From an uncultured Rubritalea sp. (GTDB taxonomy: Bacteria > Verrucomicrobiota > Verrucomicrobiia > Verrucomicrobiales > Akkermansiaceae), in the NCBI GenBank assembly GCA_937981665.1, contig CALJOJ010000060.1:1-47070 (forward strand): a DNA stretch of 47,070 nucleotides. The letters are read 5' to 3'. Made by a program: the position numbers and the translations under genes. How positions within the stretch are numbered: the first letter of the stretch is position 1; each line of letters begins with the position of its first letter. Shown piece after piece: positions 28,261 to 37,263 of the stretch. Under the pieces are notes generated by a model. That model saw only the letters and a program-made list of their open reading frames with translations, did not search any database and was not told where the DNA came from.

Positions 28261-28417
28261 GTAGATTAATGGCTGGTATAATTAAAAGGTAAGGAGATGA
28301 TGATGACGTGCGTGATTTATTTTGCTCAGAATAATGATAGATTAACTACGGCTCACACAGAATGTTTTTCGAATAGGTGAGGGGGCGTAATGAATTCATC
28401 TAAAGAATAAATCATTT

Positions 28418-28441
28418 TGGAGGTAGTTAAGATCACCTCCA
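28418..28441. promoter_or_regulatory. Inverted repeat in the rho/helicase divergent region
   Basis: TGGAGGT-N10-ACCTCCA, a perfect 7-bp inverted repeat in the 240-bp gap between the divergent genes, about 60 bp before the helicase start. It could be an operator or a leader hairpin. Confidence 0.3.
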
Positions 28442-28500
28442 GTCGTTCAACGCCATTATTACTAGCAAAACTTACTGGCTTGGCAAACTTTTTTTTATGA

Positions 28501-31500
28501 TTGTCAGATAGATCGCCTCATTGTTGGATAGCAGACGTGGCTTCTATTGAAAGTGTAATGATCAGAGCGTCTGCCGGAAGCGGTAAGACATGGCAGTTGG
28601 CTAACCGATATATCGCCTTATTGGCATTGGGGGTGAAGCCTGAGAAAATTATTGCTCTTACCTTTACTAAGAAGGCTGCTGGGGAGTTTCATGATAGGAT
28701 TCTCACGCGTCTTGCTGAGGGAGCTAAAGATGATGCGCACGCTGCGGATCTGGCTGAGGCATTGAAGTCTACGATTATTGGTGATGATAGTATGCCGGCA
28801 CTCGTGGATGGTAAGGTAGAGCTGCCGGATATGAATGTTGATTTTTTCCGGGTAAAGCTAAAGCAGGTGGTGGAGGAGATGGGGCGTCTTGCTCTTTCTA
28901 CGCTGGATAGTTTCTTTGTGAAGCTACTTAGAAATTTTGCCTTTGAAATGGGGATGTCTGGCTTTGAACTACTGGAAGGGAATGACTTAGAGGTAGAGAA
29001 GATGAAGGTATTTGCGGATCTCTTTAGTGTCTCTTTTTCTTCTGGTACTGAGGTGACTGAGAAAGGGATGCAGCAGTTCGTGCAAGCATTTCGCCAGACC
29101 AGTATGCAGGATGAGGGGATCAATGTGCATGGTAAGTTAGGAGATTTTGTAGATAAATATCAGCAGCGCTGGCTAAAAAATCCAGATGAGCGGAGCTGGG
29201 GCAATGAGGCGACGATGTGGCCTAAAGGATTACCCAAAGGTGGTGGAGGGTATGCTAAAAAAGCGCGTAGGGTGCTGGGCTTATTAGAAGCTGAAGTGCT
29301 GGATAATAAACGTTACACGAAAGCGCTAAAAACAGTAGCTGAGGTGCTTCAAGATAGAGATGGGAAAGTAGGGACTCCGATAGCAGTGAAAGGTAGACTG
29401 CCGATGCTCTTAAGTGGCTTACAAGATCTGAATGATGGGGAGTTTCATGATGTTTATTATAAAAAAGAAGTGATCGTCTGTGGGGATCTGGCTGAGGCTC
29501 TTTATGATCTTCTCAGCACTCTAGTGGTAGATGAGATCCGTAGTAAGCTAGAGCGCACCCAGGGGGTCTATGAGGTGATCAGTGCTTATGAAGAACGCTA
29601 TAATAAACGAGTGCGTGGACAAGGTAAGTTAGGGTTCTCTGATGCGACACTTTTACTCTCCGGACATGAGAGCACAGGTCTGTGGGATAGTGCATCTAAG
29701 GAGCTGGTGGAGTTCAGATTTGATGGAAAATTTGACCACTGGATGCTGGATGAGTTTCAAGATACTAGCAAGTCGCAGTGGGAGGTGATTCGTAACTTAA
29801 TCGATGAGGTGGTGAATCATGTGGAGGGAGATAGATCACTCTTCGTAGTAGGCGATACCAAGCAGGGGATCTATGGCTGGCGAGGCGGTGAGCCTAAGTT
29901 ATTCGATGATCTCGCGGAGCGCTATACTGAGCGGCTAAGTGAGTACCCAATGGATAAATCCTACCGCTCAGCAGAGAGTGTGCTGGCATTAGTAAATGAG
30001 GTCTGTAATCCTGCTTCAAAAGGGATGCAGAGCTTTCCTCCTGATGCGGTTAAACGCTGGAAATTTCAAGAACATGAAGCAGCACGTGCTGACCTAACTG
30101 GGCATAGTTGGGTCTGTGAAATGGATGAGGTAGAGGATGAGAGTATGGAGGATATGCGTCAGCGCTGGGTGGGTGGGCTGGTGAAAAAGTTAGATCCCGT
30201 TAGACGAGGTTTAAGCTGCGCTATTTTAGTACGTAAAAATGACCACGCTAGTGAGTTGGCTAATTACTTGCGGGATGAGCATCCTGATGTGCCAGTGGCG
30301 GTTGAGAATGAACTTTTAGTGGGTGAGGAGAACCCTGTTTCAGCAGTATTGGTAGATGCGTTTCGTTTTCTTTGCTACCCGCAAGACAGCTTAGCGTGGT
30401 GGCACGTGCAGATGAGTCCATTTGGTGAAATATTTGGCGGTGATCAAGATGCGGGTAATATGCGCTCAGTGTGGTATAGATGGACGCGCGAAATTTCACA
30501 ACGTGGTATCGACACTGTGCTGGCTGAGTGGTGTGATGCACTCAGCCAGCAGGCTGACTTATCTAAGTACAGTACTGGTAGGCTCGCTGAGTTACGACAG
30601 GCGGCGGCTGGTTTTATTGCAAAAGGTGGAGGTCTAAAAGACTGGCTTAATGAGGTAGTAGTGTGGAAGCAACGTGAGGTCACTCGGAAAGGTGTGGTGC
30701 AGATAATGACTGTGCATAAGGCGAAGGGGCTTGGATTTGATACGGTGATTTTGCCTTATCTGGATAACTCAGCATTCGATAGTGAAGGACGGATGAGTGT
30801 GTTAGATAGTGAGACTCGTGATGGAGTGAATCATGTGATGATGGCTCCGGTGAAGGATGTTAGAAATGCGGATGCGGTACTTAAACAAGAAATAGAAAAG
30901 TGGGCGGTGGAGCAGTGCTATGAGCAGTTCTGTGTGCTCTACGTGATGTTGACTCGCTCCGTTCACGCTACGTATTGTTTGTTAGATTCAAAAAAAGATA
31001 AACCTGATGATAGAAAGCGTAACGAAGCGGACTGGATCCGATCTTCAGTAGACGGAAATGCGGAGCGCGATGAGAGTCTAGGAGAACTAGCGGGACGTGT
31101 GATCTATGAGCACGGTAGCTGGGAATGGTTAGATGAAAAACCTCTTAAAAATGTGTCTGATGACGCGAAGGAGGAATCACCTAAACTAAATCCTGTAGAG
31201 TCTCGTCAGAAGGAGGTGATTGCTGGTGATAATAAGCCAAAGCAGTTTGCTAAGATGATGATGGATCGTGGTGGGCTGGAGTATGGAAACCTAGTGCATC
31301 AGTGCTTTGAAAGCATAGAGTGGTGGACAGGTGACCTGGAGTGGAGTCAGGACAAAAGAGTGAGAGGACTCGTGTTAGAATGTATGCAGAGCCCTTCAGT
31401 GTTGCCATTTTTTGAAGCCAGATCGGGACTGAAAGTTTATCGTGAGCAGGCTATCGAGTCCATGCTAGACGGAGCCTGGGTAAGTGGTGTGATAGATCGT

Positions 31501-31716
31501 CTCGTGGTGGAATGTGATGCTGAAGGTAAGGTCTTAAATGCAGCCATAATAGATTTTAAAACCGATAAAGTAGAAGATGCAGATGAATTGGCGGTGCGTT
31601 ATGCTGATCAGTTAGATCGCTACCGTAAGATGATCCGCCAGACATATTCACTGAGTGAGGAAAATGTCTATGCCTTGATCCTCTCAACTCACTTTAAAAA
31701 GACAATAAATCTCTAG
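28501..31716 (+). CDS. AddA/RecB-like UvrD helicase with C-terminal PD-(D/E)XK nuclease
   Basis: Double-strand-break end-processing helicase-nuclease of the AddA/RecB kind. 1,071 aa if TTG 28501 is the start; ATG 28558 is too close to the P-loop, although possible. Motifs: RASAGSGKT (Walker A, residues 22-30), ALTFTKKAAGEF (Ia), MLDEFQDTSKSQW (Walker B, II), VVGDTKQGIYGWRGG (III), KSYRSAESV (IV), IMTVHKAKGLGFDTVILP (V) and YVMLTRS (VI). The C-terminal nuclease has GNLVHQCFE and the catalytic pattern GVIDRL...IIDFKTDK. No AddB partner is adjacent: rho lies upstream and a LOG-family gene downstream. Confidence 0.88.
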   Translation: MSDRSPHCWIADVASIESVMIRASAGSGKTWQLANRYIALLALGVKPEKIIALTFTKKAAGEFHDRILTRLAEGAKDDAHAADLAEALKSTIIGDDSMPALVDGKVELPDMNVDFFRVKLKQVVEEMGRLALSTLDSFFVKLLRNFAFEMGMSGFELLEGNDLEVEKMKVFADLFSVSFSSGTEVTEKGMQQFVQAFRQTSMQDEGINVHGKLGDFVDKYQQRWLKNPDERSWGNEATMWPKGLPKGGGGYAKKARRVLGLLEAEVLDNKRYTKALKTVAEVLQDRDGKVGTPIAVKGRLPMLLSGLQDLNDGEFHDVYYKKEVIVCGDLAEALYDLLSTLVVDEIRSKLERTQGVYEVISAYEERYNKRVRGQGKLGFSDATLLLSGHESTGLWDSASKELVEFRFDGKFDHWMLDEFQDTSKSQWEVIRNLIDEVVNHVEGDRSLFVVGDTKQGIYGWRGGEPKLFDDLAERYTERLSEYPMDKSYRSAESVLALVNEVCNPASKGMQSFPPDAVKRWKFQEHEAARADLTGHSWVCEMDEVEDESMEDMRQRWVGGLVKKLDPVRRGLSCAILVRKNDHASELANYLRDEHPDVPVAVENELLVGEENPVSAVLVDAFRFLCYPQDSLAWWHVQMSPFGEIFGGDQDAGNMRSVWYRWTREISQRGIDTVLAEWCDALSQQADLSKYSTGRLAELRQAAAGFIAKGGGLKDWLNEVVVWKQREVTRKGVVQIMTVHKAKGLGFDTVILPYLDNSAFDSEGRMSVLDSETRDGVNHVMMAPVKDVRNADAVLKQEIEKWAVEQCYEQFCVLYVMLTRSVHATYCLLDSKKDKPDDRKRNEADWIRSSVDGNAERDESLGELAGRVIYEHGSWEWLDEKPLKNVSDDAKEESPKLNPVESRQKEVIAGDNKPKQFAKMMMDRGGLEYGNLVHQCFESIEWWTGDLEWSQDKRVRGLVLECMQSPSVLPFFEARSGLKVYREQAIESMLDGAWVSGVIDRLVVECDAEGKVLNAAIIDFKTDKVEDADELAVRYADQLDRYRKMIRQTYSLSEENVYALILSTHFKKTINL

Positions 31717-31748
31717 CAGAATGTTAGAGGATGGAGTACGAATAAACT

Positions 31749-32858
31749 ATGAAATCAAAAAAGAAACACAGAGGTTCTCAAGAGAAAGACTTTACAGGTG
31801 GCAAGTCACTCGCGCCACAGTGCGACTACGTGGAATCAACGGGTGATAAGGAGATAGATAAGAAAGTACTGGCTCTAGCTGAAGAGCTTAGCTCTGGTGA
31901 CCGGGGATGCATGTTAGCTGAGATGATGATGAATGCTGTTAAGACTGCTCGTGGAGTGGTGACTGATGGTGATTATAAAATGATGAACCGTACTTTCAAG
32001 GAGATGCGTCATGCTAATGAAGTATTCGCGCCATATCGTGATAGACGAAAGGTCGCGGTCTTTGGCTCTGCGAGAACGAAGCCAGAAGAAGATGAGTATC
32101 AGACGGCTGTTAAATTTTGTCAGCGCCTCACTGAAGAGGGTTATATGACGATCACTGGTGCTGGTCCTGGGATCATGGCGGCTGGTAATGAAGGAGCAGG
32201 GAAAGAAGATAGTTTCGGGCTTAATATCAATCTACCCTTTGAGACATCTGCTAATGAATTTATCGATAATGACCCTAAGCTTATTGATTTTGACTACTTC
32301 TTCACCCGAAAGCTTTCTTTCGTAAAAGAAGCAGATGCTGGTGTCGCATTCCCAGGTGGCGTGGGTACTATGGATGAGCTCTTTGAAGCTCTGACATTGA
32401 TTCAGACAGGTAAGGCTACTGTCTATCCGATCGTTCTCGTCGATGCAAAAGGAGGTACTTACTGGAAGTTCTGGATGCAGTTCATGAATGAGCACCTTAT
32501 GCGCCTAAATCTCATCTCTGAGACTGACTTCGCGCTCTTCAAGATCACTGATGACATTGAGGAAGCAGTAGAGGAAATTGTTCAGTTTTACTCAAATTTC
32601 CACTCCTACAGATATGTCGGAGATAAGCTAGTATTAAGAATAGAGAAGCCTCTAACAGAAGCCTCGCTTGAGAAACTAGCTACTGATTTTAAGGATATTT
32701 CCAAGGATGGAGTCATCGAGCAGACGACGGCTCTTAAAGAAGAAGTGTACGAGGATGATCTTGCTGATATGACACGTATCGTGCTTCTGCATAAGCGTAG
32801 AGATTTCGGTAGACTACGCATGCTGATAGATGCCCTCAATGTGGCTGAGACAGTTTAA
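31749..32858 (+). CDS. LOG-family protein (cytokinin riboside 5'-monophosphate phosphoribohydrolase-like)
   Basis: The Rossmann-like domain has the LOG signature PGGVGTMDELFEALTLIQT (around residue 201) and GAGPGIMAAGNEGAG (around 137-151), residues that in the family cleave nucleoside monophosphates to base plus ribose phosphate. 369 aa is longer than the typical 180-240. About 90 residues precede the core (TYDGDYKMMNRTFKEMRHA-like helical region) and about 110 residues follow VEEIVQFYSNFHSYR. This matches the long TIGR00730-type proteins. The exact substrate is unknown. It follows the helicase by 32 bp and precedes the oxidoreductase by 12 bp, so the three may be co-transcribed. Confidence 0.82.
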   Translation: MKSKKKHRGSQEKDFTGGKSLAPQCDYVESTGDKEIDKKVLALAEELSSGDRGCMLAEMMMNAVKTARGVVTDGDYKMMNRTFKEMRHANEVFAPYRDRRKVAVFGSARTKPEEDEYQTAVKFCQRLTEEGYMTITGAGPGIMAAGNEGAGKEDSFGLNINLPFETSANEFIDNDPKLIDFDYFFTRKLSFVKEADAGVAFPGGVGTMDELFEALTLIQTGKATVYPIVLVDAKGGTYWKFWMQFMNEHLMRLNLISETDFALFKITDDIEEAVEEIVQFYSNFHSYRYVGDKLVLRIEKPLTEASLEKLATDFKDISKDGVIEQTTALKEEVYEDDLADMTRIVLLHKRRDFGRLRMLIDALNVAETV

Positions 32859-32870
32859 TTTCACTACTCT

Positions 32871-33917
32871 ATGGAGGTAGACTATTTGATCATCGGTCAG
32901 GGACTCGCAGGGAGTGCCTTGGCGATGGCTTTGTTAGATCAGGGTGCTAGCGTACTGGTGATGGATCGTGAAGATTCGCATTCTGCTAGTCGTGTGGCGG
33001 CAGGTCTGATCACTACCGTGGCTGGTAAAGGTATGAATCCTAGCTGGCGGCAGAGTACTTACCTGCCAGAGGCGAGGAGCTATTATCGTGAACTCGAACG
33101 GGCTTCGGGTGAGATTTTATTTCATGAAATGGATACGCTGCGTTTGTTTGAAAACGAGAAACAACAGTGTAAATTTTCTGATAAACGCGAGCTGTTAAAG
33201 CAGTGGGTGGATGACGCTGATAAGGCTGACTATGAAGGCTGGAAAGCCGATTGTGGAGGCTTCTTAATGAAGCACGGTGGATGGTTGGATACTCAAAAGT
33301 ATCTTAAGGTGATTAGAGATATTTTAGGTGATGCCTACCGTGTGTCAGATTTTTCTGAGCAGGACTTGAAGTTTGAAAATGATGCGGTGAGCTGGCAAGA
33401 CGTGAATGCAAAGCGTGTGATTCTCTGCCAGGGCGCAGCTGGTTTACGAAGCCAAAATGGCAGCATCGATGAGAGTTTGTTTGCCTACGTTAATCATCGT
33501 TGTAGTAAAGGTGAAATCCTCACTGTAAGCATCGCTGAGGCAAATGAAGACAAGATCATCAATCGAAACGGTTGGATGATTCCGATCGGTGACGGGCATT
33601 GGCGTTGTGGTGCGAATTATAATTGGGACGAGTTCAGTAAAGGGGGGACTGAAGCGGGTAGAGAGTATGTAGAGATGCAGATCCAGAGCTTAACAGATAA
33701 ACCTTATGAAGTATTAAGTCACACTGCTGGAGTGCGCCCTATCATTCGCAAGAGTCAGCCTTGTATCGGTCATCATCCTGAGTACCAAAAAGTCAGTTTT
33801 TTTAATGGATTAGGGAGTAAAGGGGTGATCACAGCGCCAAGTGTGGCTTGTCATTTTGCTCAGCATCTAGTGCATGGAGCGGGGATTGATCCTGAGTTAC
33901 TCATAGAGGAGGGGTGA
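32871..33917 (+). CDS. FAD-dependent oxidoreductase (DAO family)
   Basis: 348 aa. An N-terminal dinucleotide-binding fold YLIIGQGLAGSALAMAL (GxGxxG) with Asp at the end of beta-2 (VMDRED) binds FAD. Later GVRPIIRKSQPCIGHHP and FFNGLGSKGVITAP are the C-terminal FAD-contacting parts of D-amino-acid-oxidase-type (DAO) proteins. Substrate is unknown: resemblance to the oxidase half of MnmC or to ThiO is possible, but there is no thi or tRNA-modification gene nearby. It begins 12 bp after the LOG-family gene. Confidence 0.8.
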   Translation: MEVDYLIIGQGLAGSALAMALLDQGASVLVMDREDSHSASRVAAGLITTVAGKGMNPSWRQSTYLPEARSYYRELERASGEILFHEMDTLRLFENEKQQCKFSDKRELLKQWVDDADKADYEGWKADCGGFLMKHGGWLDTQKYLKVIRDILGDAYRVSDFSEQDLKFENDAVSWQDVNAKRVILCQGAAGLRSQNGSIDESLFAYVNHRCSKGEILTVSIAEANEDKIINRNGWMIPIGDGHWRCGANYNWDEFSKGGTEAGREYVEMQIQSLTDKPYEVLSHTAGVRPIIRKSQPCIGHHPEYQKVSFFNGLGSKGVITAPSVACHFAQHLVHGAGIDPELLIEEG

Positions 33918-34037
33918 GTGGAGAGAGGCGGCTGCTATGCGGTAGTCTTGTTACTTTAAAGTTAATGATCCTTGTAGTAATGATGTGCATGACAATAATT
34001 GAGTCATCACAAATTACCTAACAAGCGAAGCTGGATG

Positions 34038-34084
34038 AACCTCAACTAACCTCATTCTATGAGTGCGATAGCTGGAGGTTTTTT
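34038..34084 (+). terminator. Possible terminator after the oxidoreductase
   Basis: AACCTC (34038-34043) pairs with GAGGTT (34075-34080), followed by four more T. The stem is long-looped and imperfect but correctly placed 120 bp after the gene. Confidence 0.35.
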
Positions 34085-34180
34085 CATTCAGGCTAATGAG
34101 CTAAACTCAATGTGTGAGAGTATGCTTCACTGTGGACCAGATGGAGGTGGACATTTTCAGTATCGGGATTTCTCAATTCC

Positions 34181-34489
34181 TTCATGCTGCTACCACTAGA
34201 TCTAAGAGACTGGGGTGGCCTCAGAAGTCATGGTTTACTTCGTTGTCGGAGCCGTTGTCCGCATTCCGCTAGAAAGGTTTAAGGTCAACTACGTGGATTA
34301 GGAGAAAAGCAACATTCGCCCTACATGATGCTCGCTTTATTGATTTACTGCTACTAGAATGGGATATTTAGCTCGCGCAAAATTGAGCTGGCAACTTACC
34401 GAGATGTTGCCGTTCGGTACTTAACTGCAGACAAGCATCCCGACCACGACACGATCTGTAAATTCAGCTCAAACTATGCCGCAAGATAA
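34181..34489 (+). pseudogene. IS1182-type transposase N-terminal remnant with frameshifts and stops
   Basis: Pieces of one protein appear in three frames: MLLPLDLRDW (34184-34213), then VYFVVGAVVRIPLERFKVNY (34231-34292), then LGEKQHSPYMMLALLIYCY, a TAG at 34355-34357, and NGIFSSRKIEL, DVAVRYLTADKHPDHDTICKF. These match the DUF772 N-terminal region of IS1182/IS5-like transposases ('HPxMMLxLLIYxYAxGxFSSRKIE...VAxRYLTxxxHPDHxTIxxF'). The rest of the transposase (catalytic DDE region) is missing. No terminal repeats were found. A dead insertion sequence fragment upstream of tRNA-Cys. Confidence 0.75.
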
Positions 34490-34571
34490 GAAAGGGCTCC
34501 AGAAATAGATTTTATGAAAGAATCTCTTTCCGAGAGACTCTTATAAAAGTTAAATAAAGTTAACAGAGAGA

Positions 34572-34600
34572 TTGACACTCGCATGATCTGAGGTTACCAA
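34572..34600 (+). promoter_or_regulatory. Candidate promoter of tRNA-Cys
   Basis: TTGACA at 34572-34577, a 17-base spacer and TACCAA at 34595-34600, ending 17 bp before the tRNA. The -35 is perfect, the -10 is poor. Confidence 0.35.
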
Positions 34601-34616
34601 CTGCCACACTATTCAA

Positions 34617-34693
34617 GGCGGAGTAGCCAAGTGGCCTAAGGCATCAGTTTGCAAAACTGACATTCGTGGGTTCGAATCCCACCTCCGCCTCCA
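34617..34693 (+). tRNA. tRNA-Cys (anticodon GCA), CCA encoded
   Basis: Acceptor arms GGCGGAG (34617-34623) and CTCCGCC (34683-34689) pair perfectly; discriminator T at 34690 and CCA at 34691-34693. The anticodon stem TCAGT/ACTGA encloses the loop TTGCAAA, so the anticodon is GCA. The T arm GTGGG-TTCGAAT-CCCAC is perfect. A standalone tRNA gene with an intrinsic terminator downstream. Confidence 0.96.
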
Positions 34694-34723
34694 TTACTTT
34701 AGTATCAAAAAAAATTGCATCAA

Positions 34724-34753
34724 AAAAAACTCAGCATTTTTGCTGAGTTTTTT
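34724..34753. terminator. Bidirectional intrinsic terminator between tRNA-Cys and ribBA
   Basis: The stem ACTCAGCA/TGCTGAGT is flanked by an A-run on the left and T6 on the right. It serves the rightward tRNA and the leftward ribBA. Confidence 0.85.
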
Positions 34754-34783
34754 GGTTTTTAAGAATGTTGTTTTTTCTAGTAT

Positions 34784-35983
34784 CTAGAGCTTGTGGCCCA
34801 TGCGGTTTTTTTTGGTTTCTAGGTACTTTTCGTTGTCCGGGTTTGATTCCTGGCGGATGGGTAGTTGTTCTACTATTTCTAGTCCGTAGCCTTCTAGCCC
34901 GATCATTTTTTTCGGGTTGTTGGTGAGGAGTTTTATTTTACGGACGCCTAGATCGTGGAGGATCTGAGCTCCTACACCGTAGTCACGGAGGTCAGCGCCG
35001 TAGCCTAGCTTCTCGTTAGCTTCGACTGTGTCGAGGCCTTCTTCTTGGAGTTTGTATGCCTTTATCTTAGCAGGGAGGCCAATGCCTCTGCCTTCTTGGC
35101 GGAGGTAGAGTAGGATACCTCCGTCTTTGGAAATCTGTTCTAGTGCCTGATGGAGCTGGCCGCCACAGTCGCAACGACGTGACATGAAGACGTCACCAGT
35201 GAGGCATTCTGAGTGAACTCTAACGGTGACGGGCTGGTCTGGATCTATTTTACCTCTGACTAGTGCGAGGTGGTGGGACTCATCGATGTCTATCTCGTAG
35301 AGGTGGCAGTCGAATTCGCCAAAGTCTGTGGGGAGCTTGATGATTTCTGTGCGGTGGACGAGTTTGTCGTGATTGCGGCGATGTGTGATGATCTGGGCGA
35401 TGGTACAGGCTTTGAGATTATGCTTTTCTTGGTATTCACCTAGGTCACCGACTGTGGCCATGGTGCCGTCTTCGTGCATGATCTCACAGATGACACCCGC
35501 TGGCTCTAAGCCTGCTAGGAGAGCGAGGTCAGTGGCGGCTTCTGTATGCCCAGCGCGGCGGAGGACTCCACCTTCTGCTGACTGGAGTGGGAAAATGTGA
35601 CCGGGCTTTACGAGTGCAGCAGGCAAGGTGTTTGGATTAGCCAAGAGCTGGATGGTGCGAGCACGATCTGCGGCTGAGATGCCTGTGGTGATGCCCTCTG
35701 CCGCGTCTACAGAGATTGTGAATGCGGTCTTGAGAGCTTCTGTATTTCTACGGCTCATCTGCGGGAGCTCGAGATTTTCAGCTTGTTCAGTGGAGATGGG
35801 AGCGCAGATGAGTCCGCGTCCGTGGCTCGCCATGAAGGCGATGATCTCGGGAGTGACCATGCTGGCAGCACAGACGAGATCTGCTTCGTTTTCTCGGCTA
35901 GGGTCATCTGCTACGATGACCATTTTACCTGCTGCAATGTCGGCGATGATTTCCTCGACGGGACTAAAATTGATTAAGCTCAT
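34784..35983 (-). CDS. ribBA: Bifunctional 3,4-dihydroxy-2-butanone-4-phosphate synthase / GTP cyclohydrolase II
   Basis: Makes both precursors of riboflavin. 399 aa. The RibB half (residues 1-205) has DDPSRENEADLV, the substrate-binding acidic cluster, and RAGHTEAATDL. The RibA half has HSECLTGDVFMSRRCDCG (zinc cysteines) and LRQEGRGIGLPAKIKAYKLQ (catalytic and GTP-binding). Both halves keep their key residues, so it is likely bifunctional. No FMN riboswitch is visible in the 190-bp leader. Confidence 0.96.
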   Translation of the reverse strand: MSLINFSPVEEIIADIAAGKMVIVADDPSRENEADLVCAASMVTPEIIAFMASHGRGLICAPISTEQAENLELPQMSRRNTEALKTAFTISVDAAEGITTGISAADRARTIQLLANPNTLPAALVKPGHIFPLQSAEGGVLRRAGHTEAATDLALLAGLEPAGVICEIMHEDGTMATVGDLGEYQEKHNLKACTIAQIITHRRNHDKLVHRTEIIKLPTDFGEFDCHLYEIDIDESHHLALVRGKIDPDQPVTVRVHSECLTGDVFMSRRCDCGGQLHQALEQISKDGGILLYLRQEGRGIGLPAKIKAYKLQEEGLDTVEANEKLGYGADLRDYGVGAQILHDLGVRKIKLLTNNPKKMIGLEGYGLEIVEQLPIRQESNPDNEKYLETKKNRMGHKL

Positions 35984-36172
35984 AGCTGTGTGAACCTGTT
36001 ACGGAATGGGAGAAAAATCAATGATAATCAGTGAGGGGGAGTAGTATCAATGTATAGGTGATGAGGTGACTCGTATTTAGATCATCTTGAGGCAGGGCGA
36101 TTGGCTTGCCTTTAAGTAAGAAAAGGGTTCTATTCTCTGGATTCTGGGCGTGTTTTTTGCTAATAAGTAGGC

Positions 36173-37168
36173 GTGCGATATGTTGTACAACGTTGGTTTC
36201 AAAAGCTTTTACCAGAAAAATTGGTAGCTAGTCTCACGCCGATGGTGCTCAAGGAACTCAGGCAGGGCTTGAGGCGAGGCACGTTTTTGATCCCTTTTAT
36301 GGGGATTCATTTTTTTGCGATTGCTTCATTGGATATGGAGTTTTTTACCGATGTTGAGCTAGCCTCGAACCAGTACACTGGTGTGATGCAGATTGGGTTG
36401 TTTTTTGAGTACACTCCATTTTGGTGGGTAGTGGGTGGGATATGTATGGTTCTGATGCCACTCGGAGGGATAGTATTGATGGATCAGGAGCTGGATGAGG
36501 GAAACTACGAGCTATTACATATGACTGAGCTTAGTCGCTGGCAGGTGGTGATAGGTAAATTATTGTCTATATGGGGTGTTACTTTATTGACTTTGTCTTC
36601 ATTATTGCCGTATTTGATCGTACGTTATTTTGTAGGTGGAATGGATGTATGGCGTAATATAGCACTGATGATGACGGTGGTGATGGCATCGGCTATGGTG
36701 GCTTCTGGGGCGATAGGTGCGTCTTCATTTAAGAACCCGTTCGCAAAGATAGGTGTCTTTTTATTATATTTATTATCGATGGCTGGTAGTGGTTCTATTG
36801 TGCTGATACCGTCTGCATTACAGGCAGGAAATTGTGGGGTTTTTTATCATCTCAATGTGGTCGCTTTTTTTCTTTGCTATGTATTGCTGGGTTTAGTTAT
36901 TGCGCGGTCGAGGATACGGCTGGTGTTGCATCAGTATGAAATGAAGCCAACTTGGATGACTTTGATCCTACTAGTAGCTGGGCCTATGATTATTGGGATG
37001 AGTTCACTCTTTACCGCTGGTTGGTTAGGCGGGATAGGCTGTCTATTTATTACTTATATGGCTCGATATGTGGATATTTCTCCGCGAGCGCCTAGCTGGC
37101 AGGCATTGCCTAAGCTGAATACTCCACCGGCGAGATCTGAAATTAGTAAACTAGGGCCAAAGGTTTAG
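36173..37168 (+). CDS. ABC-2-type permease-like membrane protein
   Basis: 331 aa with about six helices after a cytoplasmic N-terminus. TPMVLKELRQGLRRGTFL is typical of ABC-2 permease openings, followed by QELDEGNYELLHMTELSRWQVVIGK, the cytoplasmic coupling-type helix ('LLLSPVSR/ELSRWQ...GK'). No ATPase gene is next to it. Start GTG 36173; no ATG occurs before the homologous region. Function unknown: an exporter subunit or a membrane protein of ABC-2 origin. Confidence 0.7.
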   Translation: MRYVVQRWFQKLLPEKLVASLTPMVLKELRQGLRRGTFLIPFMGIHFFAIASLDMEFFTDVELASNQYTGVMQIGLFFEYTPFWWVVGGICMVLMPLGGIVLMDQELDEGNYELLHMTELSRWQVVIGKLLSIWGVTLLTLSSLLPYLIVRYFVGGMDVWRNIALMMTVVMASAMVASGAIGASSFKNPFAKIGVFLLYLLSMAGSGSIVLIPSALQAGNCGVFYHLNVVAFFLCYVLLGLVIARSRIRLVLHQYEMKPTWMTLILLVAGPMIIGMSSLFTAGWLGGIGCLFITYMARYVDISPRAPSWQALPKLNTPPARSEISKLGPKV

Positions 37169-37221
37169 AGGTTTTAATCTGCGGTTGACTCATTGTTGAT
37201 GTGACCTTGATGAGTAGACAC

Positions 37222-37263
37222 AAAAAAGCCATCTGGAGCTTTTTCAAGCTAACCAAATGGCTT
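37222..37263 (-). terminator. Hairpin with leftward T-run, candidate minus-strand terminator
   Basis: AGCCATCTGG (37227-37236) pairs with CCAAATGGCT (37253-37262), extended by AGCT/AGCT. An A6 run lies on the left, so in leftward RNA the stem is followed by U6. No minus-strand gene is annotated to its right. It could still slow rightward transcription from 36173-37168. Confidence 0.45.

Noticed and set aside
35984-36172. FMN riboswitch upstream of ribBA
   Set aside because: A short string ATCTTGAGGCAGGG appears at about 36091 but on the wrong strand for ribBA, and none of the other conserved FMN-element segments follow.
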